Source: JBMYRH01 sp049602155
Lineage (GTDB): Bacteria > Myxococcota_A > UBA9042 > PHBI01 > JBMYRH01
NCBI GenBank assembly: GCA_049602155.1
Contig: JBMYRH010000014.1
Span: 62,001 to 126,000 of the forward strand
DNA: 64,000 bases
Direction: 5' to 3'
The translations under genes were made by a program, and so were the position numbers. This document shows positions 46,201 through 53,761 of the stretch, in pieces. The notes below the pieces were generated by a model. That model did no database searches. It was not told where the DNA came from and saw only the letters and a program-made list of their open reading frames with translations. Every line of letters begins with the position of its first letter. Position 1 is the first letter of the stretch.

Positions 46201-46524
46201 CGCTACATGAACCTGGCTGACGCGACCGGTGGGGCGGTCTACTCCATCTGCGAGCTTGATTTTGCGAAGGGGCTCGAGGGGATCGGTGAGATCGCCTTCG
46301 CCTCGAAGATGGAGTACACGCTCTCGCAGATCCCGGCGCCGACGACGATCATGGTCACGATTGAGGGGCTCCCTTGCCCCGCGCTCACGGGGGGCATCTT
46401 CAACTGGGTTTACGACGCCGAGGACAACACGGTCACGCTCACCGAGGAGGGGATCTGCACTGCCGGATCGGGTGACGAGGTCCTGATCGCCTATGACCTT
46501 CTCTGCTACGCTGAAGCAGACTGA
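43261..46524 (+). CDS. lipoprotein with Hydin/ASH-like beta domains and a VWA-like domain
   Basis: The signal ends LSAC. The first 750 residues carry at least five immunoglobulin-like 'choice-of-anchor D' (ASPM-SPD2-Hydin) domains, recognised by strings such as VSPSALTFGAVALGASDSQSLEV, ALIFGFGGVATGTEKSRTL-like and PTPLNFGLRGPEEAHVEV. A VWA-like domain then begins KVDVLFVVDDSGSMSEEQ with the MIDAS D-x-S-x-S intact, and ends with LADATGGAVYSICELDF and a beta-rich tail. A Cys-rich loop (CEVDSDCGLHRVCRVGMC) is inserted in the VWA part. It is probably a cell-surface adhesive protein. The start overlaps the previous stop by 4 nt. Confidence 0.87.
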   Translation: MRNSALIIVLVAALSACSDAGGIGEGSEAIADTQTDPSGGDSSGEPGRSNGSGSGFQSADELGISVSPSALTFGAVALGASDSQSLEVLHTGSSGTLELIDVRYVTQEGSDISLGEVLTTRLDPGEGTEIEVRFTPTDAGQERGTVVIDTNAIDATGAALSVEVPVEAPALTSELIADAAIIGFGGVATGTEKSRTLTLLNVGTLDVTVEALTIDGTSSAEFVVPTAEVLPMTVGAGLNQAVEVVYTPTGFDTDTATLRIASSAADGLSELIVPLSGHEISAELKVTPTPLNFGLRGPEEAHVEVLTVTSGNPEVDLEISAVSVVETGPWSGTVTLEAWPEEGVVLTGGEPLEVSVTFTPSADMVSGPTPIAEIAFETNDPSDEGVQTVAVHGQRQGTGLEVFPPDIVYFGYVGIGGTVRREVTLYNAGNSPLTVDSVYVEGDYAIVEGDLWSPTADGPSPATLGPGELQVVTVSFTTAGPPLETTWGKLIIMSDDVAKPTWEVLLNAQKVEGGDCLLQFVPSALDFGMTAPWTAHTQQFTLVNIGTGPCAYHSAITDDCETTQGCEVSDDAEMAASSSAKYVVTAEPEVGAEIGPGEMIAIEVTFTAPDPSPVITPHPGMVRARVTSVSGQTGEDVVTVHPSSSSWLTLPNLLAEVGVGQLEVAPPVLDFQLVEIGCVSPPTVVTGTNVGMAHLEVASWWLEGCSDEVRVLEAPEPDTVHTLQIGQSVEWILDYAPVDETTDTCSLFIVSSDSQTPTEVPVTGWGAYPAELVDLFTDSEAQKVDVLFVVDDSGSMSEEQVNLSDSFEAFIYEAASWDSDYQIAVTTTTISLLELSGGALYGSPPWVTAANWEKFVNIVEVGTSGSGDEQGIWAAYIATSSPLIDPPEGTCEVDSDCGLHRVCRVGMCQGVNHGFFREDAALEIVFVSDEEDHSPEELEAYLNHFRGIKGYAHPELLHMHAIVGPAGGCSSSNGSAEAGHRYMNLADATGGAVYSICELDFAKGLEGIGEIAFASKMEYTLSQIPAPTTIMVTIEGLPCPALTGGIFNWVYDAEDNTVTLTEEGICTAGSGDEVLIAYDLLCYAEAD

Positions 46525-46628
46525 GCCGGTTTCCTGCTTGTACGTCGCCCCTTGCAAGGACCTCCCGTCCTATCGCAGTCTGGAACTCATGATTCGCCCC
46601 CCGTTTACGCACCTCCTGCGAGCTTGAT

Positions 46629-49600
46629 ATGTACGGTTTTGCACTCCGAACGCTCTGCGCCCTCCTCCTCATTCTCGCCGGCTGTGGTGGTGATGATGAG
46701 GGGGCTACGTCTTCAAACGGAGCAACTCAGTGCTGCTCGGTCGATAGTGAGTGTCCTGAGGCCTTCGAGTGCTGCGGTGCGACCGAGGTTGAGCGGTCAG
46801 GGGTCTGTGTCCCGGCGGGCAACACCTGCAACTACAACAACACCTGCGCCCCCGACGAGCCTGCGCCCTCTCCAGACGTTGAGGAGGACACCACGGGGCC
46901 CTCTGACGTGGGCGACGAGGTAGAGGAGCCAGACACCGCAGAGCCAGATGTCGTGGCGCCCGAAGAGGTCGTCGTGCCTGAGGAGGTGGAGGAGGACGTC
47001 AGTGGCCCAGAAGAGGAGGTCGAGGAGGGCCCGGAATGCGTCGCGCCCGTCGACTGCGTCGACAAGGTCGAGGTCGCGCAGTGCCAAGAGGCCTCCTGTG
47101 AAGAGGGGCTGTGCGTCATCAAAGACATCGCTGAATGCTGCCAATCGGATGCTGACTGCGATGCGTTCCTTGAGGACACCTGTTGTACGACGAAGACCTG
47201 TGACGTGGCGGCGCAGAAGTGCGGCGAGACGACCCCGATTCCAGGCTGCTGTGAGGCCTCCTTCCAGTGCCCCTCAGATCAGGACCCGGCCACGATCGAC
47301 ATTTGCGCAGACGCATGCACCACCGACGGGTGCACGTACCTGCCCTTATTAAAGTGCGAGAATGAGATCACCTACATGACACAAGGCTTCAATGACGCTG
47401 AGATGGCGGGCCTCACCGTCAGCGACACCGACGTCTTTGATACGGTCTCTGTGTCGACTCAGAAGGGCAGCACGGTCAGCCCAGAGCGGAGCCTCTACTT
47501 TGGCTCTCCCGAGTGTCAGACCTACTACACGGGGCCCATGGAGAACTGTGAGCCGACCGACTTCCTCGCCTCTGAGGCTACGCCGATCGGCTTGGAGGTG
47601 CGGACCGAGAACGTCACCCTGGCGTACGAAGAGGCCGCCTACTTGGGCTTCTGGGTCAGGATGTCCGCCGAGCCGGCGCTCTTAAGGCAGCCATGTCGCT
47701 CCCTGGCCACTTGCCGTCAGACCAGCTGTAACCCTGCGGATGACAGCTACCAAGCGTGCCTTGAGTTCTGCTCTGATAACACGAAGAGCCAGCTCTATGG
47801 CGGTGTCTCTTGCGACTGCCCGGGGGGCGATGAGGGGTTGGCTTGCGCGACCCAGTGTGTCGACGCAGCTTTCGGTGAGGTTGAGGCGTCCGCGGATGCA
47901 CTCAGTGCCTGCGTCCTCGACGCTTGTGCGGCGGTTGAGGACGGTGCAGAGAGCGTCATCTGTGAGCTTGAAGCCGTTGGCCCTGGCGGAGCGTGTGCGG
48001 CCGCCTCGGACAGCTGTGATGCGATCTACAGCTGGATGACGCCGACGGATTACCTCCGGGTCTCTATCGACACAGGCGAGGGGGAGCCTCAGACCATTTG
48101 GCGCAGCCCGGACAGCCTCGGGTTGGAGAATACGACCGAGGGAGAGTGGCGTTTTCAGGTCGTAGATCTCGAGCCCTTCAAGGGCAAGAACGTCAACTTC
48201 ACGCTCTCGTTCATCGCGGATGGGCAGAAGAACTTCAACACCGGCGGTGGTGAGAACTACTACGGCGCGTATGTCGATGATCTCATCGTGCGCACCGCGT
48301 GTGACACCTGCATCCCTGGCAGTGAGTGTGCCAAGGACTTCGATGGCTGCACCTCGGATGTCTGCATGGGGATCCACGGTGACGCTGATGTAGGGCTCTG
48401 CACTTACCACGCCACGGTCCTGGGGAGCAGCTGTCAGCCTTGCGCCCAGCCCGGTGACTGCGGCAACGACCCCAACCTCGACTACACCTGTGACGAGGGG
48501 CTGTGTGGTTCGACGATCAAGAGCGAGTCCTGTGAGCCGTTCTCTAGTTTCCCTTACGACACCCTGCCTGGTGGCGTAGCGATTCAGAGCTTTGAGGTCA
48601 TCGGGGTCGACTTCTGGTCGGTAGAGGACCCTTACCCCGGCGACAATATCGCGTGGCAGGTGACGGACTCAGATGGCTACGTGGGTCCGAAGAGCCTCTA
48701 CTTTGGGGACCCAGGGTCGGGGACGTATGAGGCGGATCCCGTGAACCCGGCGGCCGGGGCGATCTGGTCGCCGAGCTTCCAGATCTCGACCGAAGTGGGG
48801 ATGCCGACGGTCCTGGCTTTTTGGCTCAACCTCTCGACCGAGTGGGATCTGCTCGGCGGAGACTTTGATCCGGAAGACCCTTATTTACAGCAGTACGACA
48901 AGCTCACCGTGTATCTCCACGAGGTCGGTGAGGATGAGCCGGTGGCGCTCTGGGAGTCAGGCACGACCCTCGGTAATTCGACCCTCGGGACCTGGCAACA
49001 GATCGGTATCGACGTCAGCGACTGGGCCAATAAGTTTGTACGCATCGGGTTTGAGTTCGACAGCGGTGAAGGGGAGGGCAAGTCCTACGGCAATAACTTC
49101 GGGGGCGTCTACATCGATGAACTGACCGTGTCGGTGTACTGCGAGACCGAGTGTCTGACCTCCGAGGTCTGTGATGACGGTGACACGTGCACGACGAATG
49201 CTTGCGTGCTTGGCGCCTGTGAGACGACGCAGCCTAATCCGGACTGCTGCCACGTTGACGCTGACTGTAGTCACCCGAACGGCTGCGTGAATACGTCCTG
49301 CGTCGAGGGGACCTGTGAGTACGAATACAGCGCCCTCGCCAGCTGCTGTGACGATGGACCCTGGCTCGATGGCTGGAGTGAAGGCTTCGAGGACGGCGCT
49401 CAGGGGTGGGCGACCATTGACTCGACGCCACCTGTGGTGTGGACGCTCTCTCAAGACGCTCAGCACTCGGGCTATTGGAGCTACAACTTTGCGGACCCCG
49501 AGACGGGCTTTTACAGCACCGCGGAGTTTGATGAGGCGCTCGGGGTAGAGATCGGTAAGCAGACCGGTGGACGCCTGATAAGCCCTGTCGTGTCCGTGCC

Positions 49601-50663
49601 GCCTTTCAACACAGGGAACCCCTTCGCTGAGTTCTGGTTAAACATGTCGACGGAGTGGGACTTTGGAGACAAGGCGAACTTCGAGCCAGCCATCCCCGTC
49701 GATGAGCTTCGAGTGCTCGTCGCCACGGGCGGTAACGTGGTCGGCGCGGCAGAGCTGTGGACCAGTCATTACCTCTTCAACACGACCAAGGGAGAGTGGG
49801 CGCACACCTATGTCGACCTCGGAGATTACCGGGGTGAGGACGTGCAGCTCATCTTCGAGTTCATCTCCGGTGACGGGAATTTCAACGACTATGCTGGCGC
49901 CTTTGTTGATGATGTGAGCTTCGGGACGACCTGCAAGGCCGCTGCTGTGATTCAGTGCTTCGATGGCGGGGATTGCGCGAACAACGACGCGTGCACAGAC
50001 GTGACCTGCACCGAGGACTTTACCTGCGTGTACCAGGCTGTGGACTCGCCACAGTGCTGTGAGCCGACGGATATGGAGGGCTTGGCGATGACCTTTGAGG
50101 CCGGCGCGTTGTCCTGGGAGTTCACGGCCTGTGACGCGGCAGAGACGGCGCCGGGTATCCCGGTCGATCCCAGCTCGACATGGAAGGTCGTCAACGAAGC
50201 TCAAGCGACCGGTATCGACGCCAAGTACGGCGAGGGCATGCTCTACTTTGGTAATGGATTTGATTATGGCGGTGCGACGAGCACGGCCTCTTGTGGTCGC
50301 GCGGTCAGTGAGCCTGTGACGATCACGGCGTCGGACGCCCCTTGGATGCTGACTTACTGGATCTTCATGGACATCGAGCCGGCGACGGACTGTGACCAGG
50401 GCTTCGGTGCCCCATGGCTGGACGTCTTCACCCTTGAGATCCTCGACGAGACCAACGATGACGCGACCCTCATCTTGGTCAAGGACTCCCTCTTGTGCAG
50501 CGACTACGGCGCTTGGGCACACCAGATGTGGGACTTGACCCCTTGGGTCGGCTCCACCATCCGGTTCCGTGTCGGCTTTAACTCATGGGATCAAGAGGTC
50601 AACAGCGGCAAAGGCATCGCCCTCGATGAGTTTCGCTTCGAGAGGGGCTGCGCTGAGTTTTAG
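46629..50663 (+). CDS. large Cys-rich lipoprotein with repeated jelly-roll-like (MAM/CBM-like) domains
   Basis: The 1344-residue product has lipobox LAGC, a Cys-rich N-terminal part, an acidic Val/Glu/Pro spacer and at least four copies of a domain of about 180 residues. Each copy contains G-x-x-S-L-Y-F-G/ G-Y-W-S-Y-N-F, a strand PTVLAFWLNLSTEWD or AEFWLNMSTEWDFGD, V-x-L-W-x-S, then a closing YAGAFVDDVSF or FGGVYIDELTV. The pattern resembles MAM or carbohydrate-binding jelly rolls. Linkers are short Cys-rich EGF-like segments (CDDGDTCTTNACVLGAC). No active site was identified. It lies 104 nt after the VWA gene in the same direction and may be the end of that operon. No ribosome-binding site is obvious. 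Confidence 0.8.
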   Translation: MYGFALRTLCALLLILAGCGGDDEGATSSNGATQCCSVDSECPEAFECCGATEVERSGVCVPAGNTCNYNNTCAPDEPAPSPDVEEDTTGPSDVGDEVEEPDTAEPDVVAPEEVVVPEEVEEDVSGPEEEVEEGPECVAPVDCVDKVEVAQCQEASCEEGLCVIKDIAECCQSDADCDAFLEDTCCTTKTCDVAAQKCGETTPIPGCCEASFQCPSDQDPATIDICADACTTDGCTYLPLLKCENEITYMTQGFNDAEMAGLTVSDTDVFDTVSVSTQKGSTVSPERSLYFGSPECQTYYTGPMENCEPTDFLASEATPIGLEVRTENVTLAYEEAAYLGFWVRMSAEPALLRQPCRSLATCRQTSCNPADDSYQACLEFCSDNTKSQLYGGVSCDCPGGDEGLACATQCVDAAFGEVEASADALSACVLDACAAVEDGAESVICELEAVGPGGACAAASDSCDAIYSWMTPTDYLRVSIDTGEGEPQTIWRSPDSLGLENTTEGEWRFQVVDLEPFKGKNVNFTLSFIADGQKNFNTGGGENYYGAYVDDLIVRTACDTCIPGSECAKDFDGCTSDVCMGIHGDADVGLCTYHATVLGSSCQPCAQPGDCGNDPNLDYTCDEGLCGSTIKSESCEPFSSFPYDTLPGGVAIQSFEVIGVDFWSVEDPYPGDNIAWQVTDSDGYVGPKSLYFGDPGSGTYEADPVNPAAGAIWSPSFQISTEVGMPTVLAFWLNLSTEWDLLGGDFDPEDPYLQQYDKLTVYLHEVGEDEPVALWESGTTLGNSTLGTWQQIGIDVSDWANKFVRIGFEFDSGEGEGKSYGNNFGGVYIDELTVSVYCETECLTSEVCDDGDTCTTNACVLGACETTQPNPDCCHVDADCSHPNGCVNTSCVEGTCEYEYSALASCCDDGPWLDGWSEGFEDGAQGWATIDSTPPVVWTLSQDAQHSGYWSYNFADPETGFYSTAEFDEALGVEIGKQTGGRLISPVVSVPPFNTGNPFAEFWLNMSTEWDFGDKANFEPAIPVDELRVLVATGGNVVGAAELWTSHYLFNTTKGEWAHTYVDLGDYRGEDVQLIFEFISGDGNFNDYAGAFVDDVSFGTTCKAAAVIQCFDGGDCANNDACTDVTCTEDFTCVYQAVDSPQCCEPTDMEGLAMTFEAGALSWEFTACDAAETAPGIPVDPSSTWKVVNEAQATGIDAKYGEGMLYFGNGFDYGGATSTASCGRAVSEPVTITASDAPWMLTYWIFMDIEPATDCDQGFGAPWLDVFTLEILDETNDDATLILVKDSLLCSDYGAWAHQMWDLTPWVGSTIRFRVGFNSWDQEVNSGKGIALDEFRFERGCAEF

Positions 50664-50669
50664 TGGAGG

Positions 50670-50690
50670 CGTATCAGGCGAGCCGATACG
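50670..50690. terminator. hairpin between convergent genes
   Basis: CGTATC and GATACG pair, and inside them GGC and GCC pair, giving a 9-bp interrupted stem just after the jelly-roll lipoprotein stop and 11 nt before the end of the convergent gene. No T-tract flanks it on either side, so terminator function is only suggested by position. Confidence 0.35.
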
Positions 50691-50701
50691 TGCCGCGCGC
50701 T

Positions 50702-51295
50702 TCAGGGAGCTGAGCCGCCCGTGAGCTGCACGTAGAGGTCCTCTTTTAGGACCGCGCCGTGGTCGTCTTGAACCGTGAGCTTGATGAGGGCCTCCGAGCC
50801 ACTGACCTGAGGGTCCATCACCACCAAGAAGAGGTTGTAGTAGTAGTCCACGTCGTTGCCGCCAGGGATGAGCTTCTGTTTGGCGAGGCCGATCTCCCCT
50901 TGGGGCTCTTCGTCGACGGTGATTCGAGCGACGATCGTCACCTTGCCCTGGAAGATGTCACGCGTTCGGAAGGCTAGGACCACCATCCAGAGGCCCTGGA
51001 AGCCGAGCTCGATGTTGAGCTCATCTCCGTTCACCAGGGGGCTGAAACTGTCGGGAGTGTTGGCGCCGGTGACGTTCGTCCCGGCCTCGAAGAAGGGCTC
51101 TGGGGCCACGATATCCTCGGCAGGCTGAGCGGCGTCGTCTGGTGTCAGCGCGTCTTGAGCCGGGCCGCATTCGTCTCCTGCTGAGCACGTGGCTACGTCG
51201 TCCACAGCGTTTTGTATGTCTTGCGCAGGCGGTGCGGCGGCTTCGCAGGCGAAGAGCAGCAGACAGAGCGTCAGTGTGGGGGCGAATCGCGTCAT
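50702..51295 (-). CDS. lipoprotein, second gene of the Fur-box operon
   Basis: The 197-residue product has lipobox LFAC (Cys17) with Glu at +2, an acidic/Ala/Pro spacer and a beta-rich domain of about 120 residues (GANTPDSFSPLVNGDELNIELGF onwards, GLWMVVLAF, GKVTIVARITV, ALIKLTVQDDHGAVL) that looks like a single immunoglobulin-like sandwich. I do not recognise a family. The ATG lies one base after the Kelch gene stop (TAAGATG), so the two are translated from one mRNA and should share its control. An upstream in-frame ATG at 51328 would lie inside the Kelch gene and spoil the signal peptide. Confidence 0.75.
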   Translation of the reverse strand: MTRFAPTLTLCLLLFACEAAAPPAQDIQNAVDDVATCSAGDECGPAQDALTPDDAAQPAEDIVAPEPFFEAGTNVTGANTPDSFSPLVNGDELNIELGFQGLWMVVLAFRTRDIFQGKVTIVARITVDEEPQGEIGLAKQKLIPGGNDVDYYYNLFLVVMDPQVSGSEALIKLTVQDDHGAVLKEDLYVQLTGGSAP

Positions 51296-51296
51296 C

Positions 51297-52685
51297 TTAG
51301 AAGCATAGATCGTTGCAGGTGAGGCCACCTTTGCGCAGGCAGCTGACCCCGACGGTCGCGGTGTCGACCTCGGTCCAGGTCAGGCTCTCGAGGTCGAGCG
51401 CCATCACGTCATCGACGACGCCGCAGTCTGTTTTGCCGCCTGAGAGCCAGACGGTTGACTCGCTAGCGACCCAGATGTGCGCGTTTCGGCGCTCCGGCAC
51501 CTCCATCGCTACGTTGGTGAAGTCCGGTGGGAAGCTACAGAAGCCGTTCGCCGGCTTGTTGTAGGTGTCCCCGAGGTCCACTTGGGTCCACGTGTGGAGA
51601 TCGGGGTCAAAGGACCAGAGATCGTTTCGATTGCCCAGGAGGCCATCGTCATGCCCGCCGAAGAGGAGGTATCCGTCGTGCATCGTGTCGTGCACGAGCC
51701 CGCCCCAGAAGCGTCCATCCGGGCGCTCATTGATGGGGTCGTCTAAGCGCGTCCAGACTCCACTGTCGACGTCTAGTGTGTAGACCTCGTCATAGTACTG
51801 AGCATTGTCGAAGAAGGCCCCCTCATCGGCGCCGCCGTGGATCACCATGCGACCCCGTGCCGAGTCCCAGAGCGCGCTCTGAAACAAGCGCGGCGATGGG
51901 GTACCACTGGTCGCGAGCTCACTCCATGTCCCGTTGTTGAGGTCCAAGACCCAGGTGTCGTTAAGGGCGATATATCCCATGCCAGAGGCTGAGGCATTCC
52001 CGCCGAAGATGACCATACGGTGCGCACTGGGGTCGTAGACGACGCCGGCGTTGATGCGCGCGCTGGGGCCTGTCTCCTGGGCCACCTCGCTCCAGGTCTC
52101 GGTCGTGAGGTCGAAGGCCCACACGTCACCGTACAGCGTGTAGTTGCCGCTGGTCGCGAAGCGGTAGCGTCCGCCGAAGATCAGCATTCGATGCTCGGTG
52201 GAGTCATAGACCGCGGCGTGGCGTGTGCGGCCCGTGGGCGGTCCGCCCGAGACCATGCGCCAGAGTTGGCATTTCAAGTCGAAGATCCACGTCTCTTTTT
52301 CAAAGGTTGAGATCGGGAATGAGCACTCCACAGGGACGCCCAGAGAGCCGCCGAAGAAGACCAATTGGTCACCGACAGGATCGAAGATCCCCGCGTGTTC
52401 ACTTCGCCTCATCGGGCGCAGCCCATCTGGAGGTGGGCAGGGGTCCTCCACGGGCTCCTCGATCACGTCCTCGTCCGGTCCGGCTGTCCCATCGGCGGGA
52501 GAGCCCGCGTCTAACACGCCCGCTCCGCTCGCGTCGTCGCCACCCGTCGCTGTGACGCCAGCGTCCTCGTTGTCATCAGCGCCCTGCGCTGACGCCGTGT
52601 CGCCTTGCTCCGGAGCGGGGGCGCCGTCGCCGGAGTCGCATGCTCCGAGGCTGATGAGCAGAATAGCAAGCGCGCGGAGCTTCAT
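51297..52685 (-). CDS. Kelch-repeat beta-propeller lipoprotein
   Basis: The 462 residues start MKLRALAILLISLGAC with lipid Cys16 and Asp at +2, a residue that in enterobacteria retains lipoproteins in the inner membrane. After an acidic Ala/Asp spacer come six or seven Kelch blades with the usual R-x-x-H-A/G, MLIFGG/MVIFGG/MVIHGG and W-x-F-D-L or W-V-L-D-L motifs. Two Cys-rich ends (CPPPDGLRP; SCLRKGGLTCNDLCF) may clip the propeller. GAGAGG lies 6 nt before the ATG, and a near-consensus Fur box lies just upstream, so it is probably expressed when iron is scarce. A binding role at the envelope is likely; no enzyme motif is seen. Confidence 0.85.
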   Translation of the reverse strand: MKLRALAILLISLGACDSGDGAPAPEQGDTASAQGADDNEDAGVTATGGDDASGAGVLDAGSPADGTAGPDEDVIEEPVEDPCPPPDGLRPMRRSEHAGIFDPVGDQLVFFGGSLGVPVECSFPISTFEKETWIFDLKCQLWRMVSGGPPTGRTRHAAVYDSTEHRMLIFGGRYRFATSGNYTLYGDVWAFDLTTETWSEVAQETGPSARINAGVVYDPSAHRMVIFGGNASASGMGYIALNDTWVLDLNNGTWSELATSGTPSPRLFQSALWDSARGRMVIHGGADEGAFFDNAQYYDEVYTLDVDSGVWTRLDDPINERPDGRFWGGLVHDTMHDGYLLFGGHDDGLLGNRNDLWSFDPDLHTWTQVDLGDTYNKPANGFCSFPPDFTNVAMEVPERRNAHIWVASESTVWLSGGKTDCGVVDDVMALDLESLTWTEVDTATVGVSCLRKGGLTCNDLCF

Positions 52686-52697
52686 GGATGACCTCTC

Positions 52698-52716
52698 GAT
52701 AATGATTTTCATTACC
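52698..52716. promoter_or_regulatory. Fur box upstream of the Kelch lipoprotein operon
   Basis: GATAATGATTTTCATTACC matches the 19-bp Fur consensus GATAATGATAATCATTATC at 16 of 19 positions. It contains a perfect inverted repeat TAATGA-TTT-TCATTA. It lies 13-31 nt upstream of the ATG at 52685, where binding would block transcription or promoter clearance. In GC-rich DNA a chance match this good is very unlikely. Confidence 0.78.
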
Positions 52717-52889
52717 AGTCTGGAGTGGAGGGTGCCCTGAAAGCAATGCGTTTTCGCGTGTTGAGTCAAGCGTTTTAAGGAGTTGCCTTCTATCAAGGAG
52801 AGATCTCAGTCGACCTTTTCATCCCAAAATGCACCTGACAGGCTTGATGATGGCATGACCGCCGGCCACAACCTTCTTCACATCAACAA

Positions 52890-52906
52890 GTGTAGCGTTT
52901 TTACAC
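52890..52906. promoter_or_regulatory. candidate upstream activator site for the sigma-54 promoter
   Basis: GTGTA-N7-TACAC is a perfect 5+5 inverted repeat centred about 135 bp before the predicted transcription start, within the usual range for enhancer-binding proteins. A second inverted repeat, CACAA-N4-TTGTG, lies at 52988-53001, close to the -35 side. Which protein binds either is unknown. Confidence 0.35.
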
Positions 52907-53005
52907 ACGGAGCATGTCTAGATGTGGTGAATAAGTCGGCATTACCTTGGCGGGTCGTAACCCAGAAAGGTCTGTTTTCGCATTAATCACAAATACTTGT
53001 GGTGG

Positions 53006-53022
53006 TTGGCACGGCTGTTGCT
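53006..53022 (+). promoter_or_regulatory. sigma-54 (-24/-12) promoter
   Basis: TTGGCACGGCTGTTGCT matches the consensus YTGGCACGRNNNTTGCW at every fixed position, with GG (53008-53009) and GC (53020-53021) separated by exactly 10 bp. The predicted start near 53033 leaves a leader of about 29 nt containing AGGAG before the ATG at 53062. The cognate sigma factor gene rpoN is in the same window. Confidence 0.88.
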
Positions 53023-53061
53023 CTGTGTGCTGTCATGTCACGCACCACTTAGGAGTTGGCC

Positions 53062-53664
53062 ATGACACAGGGACCTTCACTCATCTTGAGCGCGTCATTG
53101 CTCTCCCTCCTCGCCTTCGCCTCGCCGACCCTGGCGTGTATGGACCATGAGGAGATGTTCGTCCCCATGGATGAGGGGGCGCAAGCTCAGGATGAACCCG
53201 CCACGCCTCCGCCGATCTCTGAAGCGCCGGGACCTTATGACTTCCCCTGCGACACGGATATGGACTGCCCAGCAAGCTTAACCTGCGAACATGTGGAGTG
53301 TTGCATGGCGCGCGATTGCCTCTGCCCTCCAATGGCGTGTCTCACGTCCGATACAGGCGCTCAGGGGCGAGACTGCCTGTCGGATGACGACTGCGGCAGC
53401 GACTACAGCTGTACATTCGATGATGGAGAGGGGTGCACGGATCAGGCCGATGAAGTTTGCGTGGCGCCTCGGTTCGGTTGGTGTGACTTCGACCCCTCTG
53501 GGCCTCCCTCTGCGATGCCGTACCCCGACGATGGCGCCGACGCCCTCGACGAGGGCACGGAGGAGCTCACGGGGTGTCAGGGAGGGTCAGACACAGGCCT
53601 CCCGCTCGTCTTTGCGTTGGCGCTCTTCGCCGCGACTCTCTCCAGGCGTCCTCAGCTGAGCTGA
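53062..53664 (+). CDS. secreted Cys-rich protein with MYXO-CTERM-like C-terminus
   Basis: The 200-residue protein has a Sec signal to about residue 25 (ASPTLA), an acidic/Pro spacer, then ten or more Cys in EGF-like spacing (CDTDMDCPASLTC, CLSDDDCGSDYSC). The C-terminus is GCQGGSDTGLPLVFALALF followed by AATLSRR, i.e. invariant Gly-Cys, a hydrophobic helix and a basic end, the MYXO-CTERM pattern recognised by myxosortase for surface display. AGGAG lies 6 nt before the ATG; the TTG at 53056 is too close to that site. It is driven by a sigma-54 promoter and ends in a strong terminator, so it is a single-gene unit under specific activation. The exact function is unknown. Confidence 0.85.
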   Translation: MTQGPSLILSASLLSLLAFASPTLACMDHEEMFVPMDEGAQAQDEPATPPPISEAPGPYDFPCDTDMDCPASLTCEHVECCMARDCLCPPMACLTSDTGAQGRDCLSDDDCGSDYSCTFDDGEGCTDQADEVCVAPRFGWCDFDPSGPPSAMPYPDDGADALDEGTEELTGCQGGSDTGLPLVFALALFAATLSRRPQLS

Positions 53665-53717
53665 CGCCCTCATGCCCGTGCTCTCCTGGTGCCTGTCCCT
53701 CATGTCAGGAGAGCATT

Positions 53718-53761
53718 GAGCCGATGGCCCTCACCCCCTTGGGCCATCGGCTCTCTTTTTC
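53718..53761 (+). terminator. rho-independent terminator
   Basis: GAGCCGATGGCCC (53718-53730) pairs with GGGCCATCGGCTC (53741-53753) over 13 perfect base pairs with a 10-nt loop, followed by TCTTTTTC. It lies 53 nt after the stop of the sigma-54-controlled gene. A weaker inverted repeat without T-tract, GCTCTCCTG/CAGGAGAGC, precedes it at 53680-53714. Confidence 0.93.

Larger units (their letters stand above)
52686..53061. other. 376-nt divergent regulatory region
   Basis: This gap is clearly more AT-rich than its surroundings and has no ORF with coding character. It holds the Fur box for the Kelch operon at its left end, the sigma-54 promoter for the rightward gene at its right end, and at least two short inverted repeats between them that could be activator sites. 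Each is listed separately. Confidence 0.8.

Noticed and set aside
53680..53714. GCTCTCCTG / CAGGAGAGC inverted repeat as a second terminator
   Set aside because: The loop is 17 nt and no T-tract follows; the strong terminator at 53718-53761 is sufficient.
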